Shown here: positions 59,341-64,000 of the stretch, one piece after another
Position numbering within the stretch: the stretch's first letter is position 1
Layout: each line of letters begins with the position of its first letter
Assembly (NCBI GenBank): GCA_036268455.1
Contig: DATAUD010000113.1
Span: 1-64,000 of the forward strand
DNA: 64,000 nucleotides
DNA from: DATAUD01 sp036268455
GTDB lineage: Bacteria; Verrucomicrobiota; Verrucomicrobiia; Limisphaerales; Palsa-1400
Direction of reading: 5' to 3'
Notes under the pieces: generated by a model
Told to the model about the DNA's origin: nothing
The model's input: only the letters and a program-made list of their open reading frames with translations
The model's database searches: none
Program-made: the position numbers and the translations under genes

Positions 59341-60678
59341 CTAGACTAATGGAAGCGGGCTAAATTTGCGGCCCAGAATCGGCTCGCTCTTGGTGTTGAG
59401 CCATTCCTCAAGGATGCCGGCGTAAACCGACCGGAAATCGACGTTGTAACGCAGGTCGCCATTGAACAAATCCGCCGCCGCCAGGCTGGGATATTTGCCG
59501 TGCAGTCCGGCTTTGACTTTGTTGCCGACCACAAACATCGGCGCGGCCGCCCCGTGGTCCGTCCCGCCATTGGCGTTTTCCGCGACACGCCGGCCAAATT
59601 CGCTGAAGGTCATCAGCATGACGCGCTGAAAATTTCCCTGCGCTTTGAGGTCAGCGACAAATGAGTTGACCGAATCGCCAAGGTCCCGCAGCAAACGCTC
59701 CTGCTGGCCAACCTGGTTTGTGTGTGTGTCGTAGCCGCCTTGGGAAACATAAAAAATCCGCGTGGGCAACCCGCCGGCGATCAATTTCGCGACCAGCTTT
59801 AGCGAAGCCGCCAGTTGAGAAGTGGGATAAGTGGCCTGGTTCTCAACGCGCCGCGTGATGGCCAGGATTTTGTCGGAACTGACTTCCGCATCCAGCGCTG
59901 TCCGCTCCAAAAAATCAAGGGGCGAGCCGTGATGCGCAATCGAACCGCTAATGGCGCCGATGGTGGCCCCTGGGTTATCCGCGCCGCCATCATCTTGAGC
60001 CGGTTGATTGAGTTCACGGAACGATTTCTCGACGCCGTTCATCTCGCCGTCCGCCATGCGGCGCCCTGCCATGAAACGATAGTTCTGCGGATTTTCCAGG
60101 CTGATTCCAGTTGGAGTTTTGGCGCTGAACGCCTGCGGCGTTTGCCGGCCAATGTTCACGCCAACTTCCGGGTCCGCCCCCGAACAGGCATTGTCAAAAT
60201 AGCGTCCCAACCAGCCGTAACTCTCCACCTTGTCCTCATCGCTGGCGGTCTGCCAGATTTCCGTTGAGCGAAAATGGGAGCGATTGGGATTGGGATAGCC
60301 GACGCCCTGGATGACGCTCAAATGTCCTGCGTCGTAGAGATCCTTAAAACCAGTCAAACCCTGGTGCAGTCCGACCTCATCGTTGAGCTTGAGGACCGAT
60401 TTTGCGGGCTGCGCGATCCGGCGGCGGGCTTGAAAATAATAGTCGTTGGCGTAAGGCACCACGGTGTTCAAACCGTCGTTGCCCCCGGCCATTTGCAAAA
60501 CAACGAGAATGGAGGAGTTCTTGCCGGTGGCCGTTTGTGTGGCCGAATCGGCCGCTTCGGCCTGCAACGCCGAAAACGTGTTGGACAGAAACGCAGGAAC
60601 CGTCCAGCTCAATGCGCCGCCAAGAATGCCTGTGCGAAGGAATTCGCGCCGGGTTTGCAAAGTAATGGGTTTATTCAT
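59341..60678 (-). CDS. DUF1501 secreted protein
   Basis: This 445-residue protein starts with a Tat signal (QTRREFLRTGILGGALSWTV, twin Arg) and continues as DUF1501, a sulfatase-like fold family: VVLQMAGGNDGLNTVVPYAN, FYVSQGGYDTHTNQVGQQER, MLMTFSEFGRRVAENANGGT, DHGAAAPMFVVG. It is always found with DUF1800 proteins in Planctomycetes and Verrucomicrobiota. The function is unknown; the T-F-S-E-F-G-R-R and D-H-G blocks carry the conserved polar residues. It lies 9 bp after the DUF1800 gene, as the second gene of the operon. Confidence 0.9.
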   Translation of the reverse strand: MNKPITLQTRREFLRTGILGGALSWTVPAFLSNTFSALQAEAADSATQTATGKNSSILVVLQMAGGNDGLNTVVPYANDYYFQARRRIAQPAKSVLKLNDEVGLHQGLTGFKDLYDAGHLSVIQGVGYPNPNRSHFRSTEIWQTASDEDKVESYGWLGRYFDNACSGADPEVGVNIGRQTPQAFSAKTPTGISLENPQNYRFMAGRRMADGEMNGVEKSFRELNQPAQDDGGADNPGATIGAISGSIAHHGSPLDFLERTALDAEVSSDKILAITRRVENQATYPTSQLAASLKLVAKLIAGGLPTRIFYVSQGGYDTHTNQVGQQERLLRDLGDSVNSFVADLKAQGNFQRVMLMTFSEFGRRVAENANGGTDHGAAAPMFVVGNKVKAGLHGKYPSLAAADLFNGDLRYNVDFRSVYAGILEEWLNTKSEPILGRKFSPLPLV

Positions 60679-60687
60679 AAGGAACCT

Positions 60688-62208
60688 TTACGCAATTTGA
60701 TATTCGGGGGTGGACATGAGCAAACGAATGGCGTTGCGAACATCCGCATCGTCCAGATTGGTTCGCGGGGCCAGATAATCCCGCAGGATTTGCCGGTGCT
60801 TCTCGGTCAATTGCCCTTGCAGAAAACGTTTTCCCAACGCGACGATCAGTTTTTCGGGATCCTGGCGGTCGGCGTCTGAGACAATCTCATCCACATTGGC
60901 TGGGACCATTCGGCGCGCGGCGGCGTTTGCAAATTGAGCCGCCATTTTTTCGCCGGGGCGGCCGCCGCCTGACGCGCCGAGATTCCCCTGGCCCATGACC
61001 AGGATCGCAGCCTGGTTATAACGGGCCAGGAGAGTGTTCGTCGTTATCCAACTCAAGCCGCCGTCCCACCCTTTGACATTGGGCGGCATGAGGAGGTCTT
61101 GTCCAAGATTCTTAATCATTTCGGTGGAAACGATCGGCGGCGGCATGGGACGTTGCAGCAAACGGATCGAGCCAACGAGCCATTGCACGGGACTTTTGAT
61201 CTGGCTGCGCATGACCGAATCGGAGTAAAATTCCTCGGATCGGAACATCGCGCGCAGCAGCGGCTTGAAATTATTGTCATTCGCCCGGAAAAGATCACCA
61301 AGGGCGCCGATCAGTTGCGGATTTGGGTCGTCGGAGGCGAAGAACTTCCAAAGTTTGCCGCTGATGAATCGGGCCGCCTGCGGTTGCGCGACGATCGTTT
61401 CCAAAACGTCGCGTCCGGTCAAATTCCCTGTTCTGCCGAGGATCGTTTTGACGCCGTTGTCGTGCGCGAACGGCCGGTAACGGTATTCCTCGTTGATTCG
61501 ATCAAGCGACCAGCCGGTCATTGCCCGGGCAGCCTCGGTGACATCCTTTTCTGTGTAATGCCCCTCGCCCAACGTGAACAGTTCCATGCATTCGCGGGCA
61601 AAATTCTCGTTGGGATGCTCTTTGCGGCTCTGGGCCTGATCGAGCCAGATGAGCATTGCGGGATCTTTTGCGACAGCTTCCAGAAGGTCCAGCCAATTGC
61701 CCTCGCCCATATTCCGGAAAGTATCGATTTGAAGCCACATGAAATAAGCGTCGCGAACTTTAACGGCGCTGGTGGCAAAATGGCCGTGCCAAAAGAGAGT
61801 CAGCTTCTCCTGGAACGGCCGCGGGCCGGTTGCCATTTGCTTCAACCACTGCCCGCGCATTTCCTCGAGAAGGCGAATTTCCTCACGGCGGATTTCCTGC
61901 GCCATTTTGCGCCGTTTTTCGCCCTGCTCCCGCTTTTCGTCTTCGGTTTTGCTGGAATCGTTTTCTTCCCGCGTCATTTGCTGGATTTGCCGAAGGCGCT
62001 CATTGCGTTCCGGGTCCGGCTTGGCCCAATCGGGGCGCGTGTCCGTGGCGCGAATTTTCTCGTAGTCAACAAAAAACGAAACGGCGTCATCCGGCCCGAG
62101 TTTGAGCAGCGTCTCGATTTCGTCCGGCGCGCCCCCGAAACCCGCGCGGTTGTAGAGGTGCGCCGCGGTCGCGTAATTCCATTTGGATGCCGGCAGTGGC
62201 TTCAGCAT
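60688..62208 (-). CDS. DUF1800 family protein
   Basis: The 506-residue protein begins AAHLYNRAGFGGAPDEIETL and contains EKLTLFWHGHFATSAVKVRD, ENFARECMELFTLGEGHYTE, KDVTEAARAMTGWSLDR and PPNVKGWDGGLSWITTNTLL, all typical of DUF1800. A charged coiled-coil-like insert (MTREENDSSKTEDEKREQGE) is near residue 80. There is no clear signal peptide. The biochemical role is unknown; the partner is the Tat-exported DUF1501 protein encoded next. It is divergent from the second kinase gene. Confidence 0.9.
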   Translation of the reverse strand: MLKPLPASKWNYATAAHLYNRAGFGGAPDEIETLLKLGPDDAVSFFVDYEKIRATDTRPDWAKPDPERNERLRQIQQMTREENDSSKTEDEKREQGEKRRKMAQEIRREEIRLLEEMRGQWLKQMATGPRPFQEKLTLFWHGHFATSAVKVRDAYFMWLQIDTFRNMGEGNWLDLLEAVAKDPAMLIWLDQAQSRKEHPNENFARECMELFTLGEGHYTEKDVTEAARAMTGWSLDRINEEYRYRPFAHDNGVKTILGRTGNLTGRDVLETIVAQPQAARFISGKLWKFFASDDPNPQLIGALGDLFRANDNNFKPLLRAMFRSEEFYSDSVMRSQIKSPVQWLVGSIRLLQRPMPPPIVSTEMIKNLGQDLLMPPNVKGWDGGLSWITTNTLLARYNQAAILVMGQGNLGASGGGRPGEKMAAQFANAAARRMVPANVDEIVSDADRQDPEKLIVALGKRFLQGQLTEKHRQILRDYLAPRTNLDDADVRNAIRLLMSTPEYQIA

Positions 62209-62321
62209 AACACATTAGACGCGATTAATAGGGAGCCGGTTACGATGATTTATTTTTTGCGCGAACGAGAGTTTTGGAACGGCGCAATCAAGCTTGTCCC
62301 CCCCGTTTTCCATGTTAAGCT

Positions 62322-63344
62322 GTGGCGGTGAGTGACGGTTTTACAGAAGCCAGCAAGCCGCTAAAAATGGTCACTTGCGGGCGTTGTCAATCCAAGACGT
62401 TCATCTCCGGCGACTTGGCGCCTTTTGCCGTCGAAGAATGCAAAAAATGCGGCCATCCCGTGATGCTGCCGGTCATGCTCCGCAATTTTGAATTGCGCAC
62501 GATCATCGCTTCGGGAGGCATGGGCACGGTTTATACGGCGATGGACACTTACCTTCAGCGCGAAGTGGCCCTCAAAATGATGAAGCGGGAAATGGCCGCC
62601 GATCCCGAAATCATGCAGGCCTTTTATCGCGAGGCGCGCGCCGGCGCTTCCCTCAATCACACCAATATTATTCATATTTACAGCTTCGATGAATTTGAGG
62701 GCCAACCCTACCTGGTCATGGAACTCGCCAATAACGGCTGCCTCGACGGACGCATCGAACGCGAGGGCAAAGTCCCCGAATTGCACATTCTGGATGTGGG
62801 GGTCAAAATGGCATCCGCCCTGGCCACCGCCCTCAAGCACAATCTGCTTCATCGCGATATCAAGCCGGGCAACATTCTTTACAACGCGGACGGCGAGCCA
62901 AAGCTGATCGACTTCGGCCTGGTCCGCGCCGCCGAAGCCGACAATACCTGGGAAGAGCATGTTTGGGGCACCGTTTACTATGTCGCGCCCGAAAAAATCG
63001 AGCGCAAGGGCGAGGATTTTCGTTCCGACATGTACAGCCTCGGCGGCACTTTATATCATGCGTTAACGGGCCATGTTCCGTTTGAAGCGCCGACAGTCGA
63101 TGAAGTCGTCGCCGCGCACGTTCATACGCCATTGACTCCGCCCAATCAGGTCGCACCGGAGATCACCGAGGCCACCAGCGATGCCATTGCGCGCGCGATG
63201 GCGAAGCGTCCCACAGACCGTTTCGAAACTTACGATGATATGCAATACGCTCTGGAAATGGCCCGAAGCCAATTGCTTAGGCAGCAGGCCAGGCACGGGG
63301 GCCAGGCTCCGACGTCCGGCAAAACCAGTTGGTGGAAACGGTAG
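62322..63344 (+). CDS. Zinc-ribbon Ser/Thr protein kinase, cytosolic
   Basis: This 340-residue kinase opens with a zinc ribbon (Cys19, Cys22, Cys40, Cys43 counted from the GTG at 62322). The kinase domain (about 55-315) has IIASGGMGTVYTA, VALKMMKRE, HRDIKPGNILYN, LIDFGLV and GTVYYVAPEKIERKGEDFRS; APEK replaces the commoner APEQ. There is no membrane segment. The C-terminus is short and basic (KTSWWKR), so substrates should be cytosolic. A GTG at 62328 is equally possible as start. It ends ahead of a hairpin terminator and is convergent with the DUF5666-like gene. Confidence 0.85.
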   Translation: MAVSDGFTEASKPLKMVTCGRCQSKTFISGDLAPFAVEECKKCGHPVMLPVMLRNFELRTIIASGGMGTVYTAMDTYLQREVALKMMKREMAADPEIMQAFYREARAGASLNHTNIIHIYSFDEFEGQPYLVMELANNGCLDGRIEREGKVPELHILDVGVKMASALATALKHNLLHRDIKPGNILYNADGEPKLIDFGLVRAAEADNTWEEHVWGTVYYVAPEKIERKGEDFRSDMYSLGGTLYHALTGHVPFEAPTVDEVVAAHVHTPLTPPNQVAPEITEATSDAIARAMAKRPTDRFETYDDMQYALEMARSQLLRQQARHGGQAPTSGKTSWWKR

Positions 63345-63372
63345 GCAACGGCCGGCCACAGTACAAAACAAA

Positions 63373-63405
63373 CGGCGGAAAGCCACCCAAGGGCGCCTTC
63401 CGCCG
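63373..63405. terminator. Hairpin between the kinase and DUF5666-like genes
   Basis: CGGCGGAA (63373-63380) pairs with TTCCGCCG (63398-63405) around a 17-nt loop. On the minus strand it is followed by TTTGTTTTGT, so it most likely ends the minus-strand gene; the T-tract on the plus side is weak. Confidence 0.55.
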
Positions 63406-63436
63406 GTTTGATCAAAACGTATTTCAGTTCCCAACG

Positions 63437-63865
63437 TTATTGAGGAGGAGTTGCTGGAGGCGTGGTCGCGGGCGGCGTTGAAGCAGCCGGAGGAGTCGCG
63501 GCGGACGGCGGCCTGGTTGGCCGCGTCATAACATTCAGCGTGTTGGCAATCCACGAACCGTCATCTTGCTTCTTTCCGGAACCGCTCGCGCGCAAACCTT
63601 CCTTGACATCCGCAAAAACGGCTGGCTCACGGTCTTTTTTAATCTTGGTTGTTGAAGTGACTTTGACCGTCGTCTCGCCGGCCCTGTTTTTAAGGGTGAG
63701 GGTCATTGCACTCGCGTCAATCGCTGTGATGGTGCCGCCAAACCGGGCCGCCCTGGGCCTCGGAGTGGCCGGGGTGTTAGTGGTGGAATCCTGCGCGTTC
63801 ACTGGCAGCGCGGCGCATGCCATGGCAGTAAGCAGGACCAACGAAAGCTTTGTAATTGACTTCAT
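63437..63865 (-). CDS. Small secreted DUF5666-like protein
   Basis: The gene encodes 142 residues from the ATG at 63865, which begins a signal peptide (MKSITKLSLVLLTAMACAAL, cut near V-N-A). An upstream open extension to 63952 has no signal character. The core, FGGTITAIDASAMTLTLKNR, then VKVTSTTKIKKD and KEGLRASGSGKKQDD, is a small beta-barrel resembling DUF5666 domains. The C-terminal 30 residues are a Pro/Ala/Thr-rich tail. The function is unknown; a periplasmic binding or wall-associated role is a guess. The 135 bp to the right-hand window end hold no gene that I can see. Confidence 0.7.
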   Translation of the reverse strand: MKSITKLSLVLLTAMACAALPVNAQDSTTNTPATPRPRAARFGGTITAIDASAMTLTLKNRAGETTVKVTSTTKIKKDREPAVFADVKEGLRASGSGKKQDDGSWIANTLNVMTRPTRPPSAATPPAASTPPATTPPATPPQ

Positions 63866-64000
63866 ATTTTTTGTTAATTCTGTGCTGTTAAATTTGTCGG
63901 GACCGGGCTGGTGATAGCAAACCCCGCCATCCGCGCCAAGTATTTTTTTCATGGGGTATTCCCCTATTTTATCGGAGCATTTTGCGGTTTACTCTTCTTC

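Overview
The window is about 64 kb of moderately GC-rich bacterial chromosome with densely packed genes on both strands. I see no rRNA, tRNA, CRISPR array, transposase or phage gene. Several features point to Verrucomicrobiota, probably a Pedosphaera/Limisphaerales-like lineage. They include a DUF1501/DUF1800 gene pair, two zinc-ribbon Ser/Thr kinases, long secreted Ig/PA14/lectin and RCC1-repeat proteins, a secreted nuclease-like protein ending in a W-Q-x-x-Y-F-G / D-x-D-G type C-terminal module, a GH-GT2 fusion, and an EF-P with an R-T-P-G-N-L-R-A-F loop. This assignment is inference from gene content; no marker gene was searched.

Layout. 1-11 kb: the start of a lytic transglycosylase runs off the left edge, followed by a beta-hydroxyacid dehydrogenase-like protein, a ptsI-nucleotidyltransferase operon, a PfkB kinase, EF-P, a DUF433/DUF5615 toxin-antitoxin-type pair, a secreted phosphodiesterase, SppA, an M24 peptidase and a ferritin-like protein. 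11-20.5 kb: an SDR epimerase, a secreted EEP-fold protein, serine acetyltransferase, a zinc-ribbon kinase, RNase PH, an alginate-lyase-like protein, and a TetR regulator followed by a group-2 sigma factor. An identical 12-bp palindromic site lies in front of both of these last two genes. 20.5-26.7 kb: a giant Ig/PA14 secreted protein, an unrecognised membrane protein and an RCC1-repeat protein.

26.7-31.8 kb is a molybdoenzyme locus: a formate-dehydrogenase-like catalytic subunit of the C-Q (YjgC/YrhE) type, DUF1641, MobA, FdhD and a Mop/TOBE molybdate-binding protein. Together they would make, load and sulfurate the cofactor of one enzyme. 31.9-34.4 kb is a MarR / isochorismatase-like (frameshifted) / MFS efflux operon. 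34.4-41.4 kb is one 2325-residue protein with a soluble N-terminus and dozens of membrane segments, the largest unexplained object here. 41.4-48.4 kb holds a D-2-hydroxyacid dehydrogenase and a thioester-type alpha-2-macroglobulin broken by a single-base frameshift in a G6 run.

48.4-64 kb: a CheB-CheR-PAS-histidine kinase with a downstream single-domain response regulator, a GH-GT2 fusion translationally coupled to a double-length ThyX-like protein, an HDOD protein with a degenerate receiver and a GspB-like tail, the DUF1501/DUF1800 pair, a second zinc-ribbon kinase, and a small secreted DUF5666-like protein. Two genes carry one-base frameshifts, both in G homopolymers, so read-level sequence error should be considered before calling either a pseudogene.
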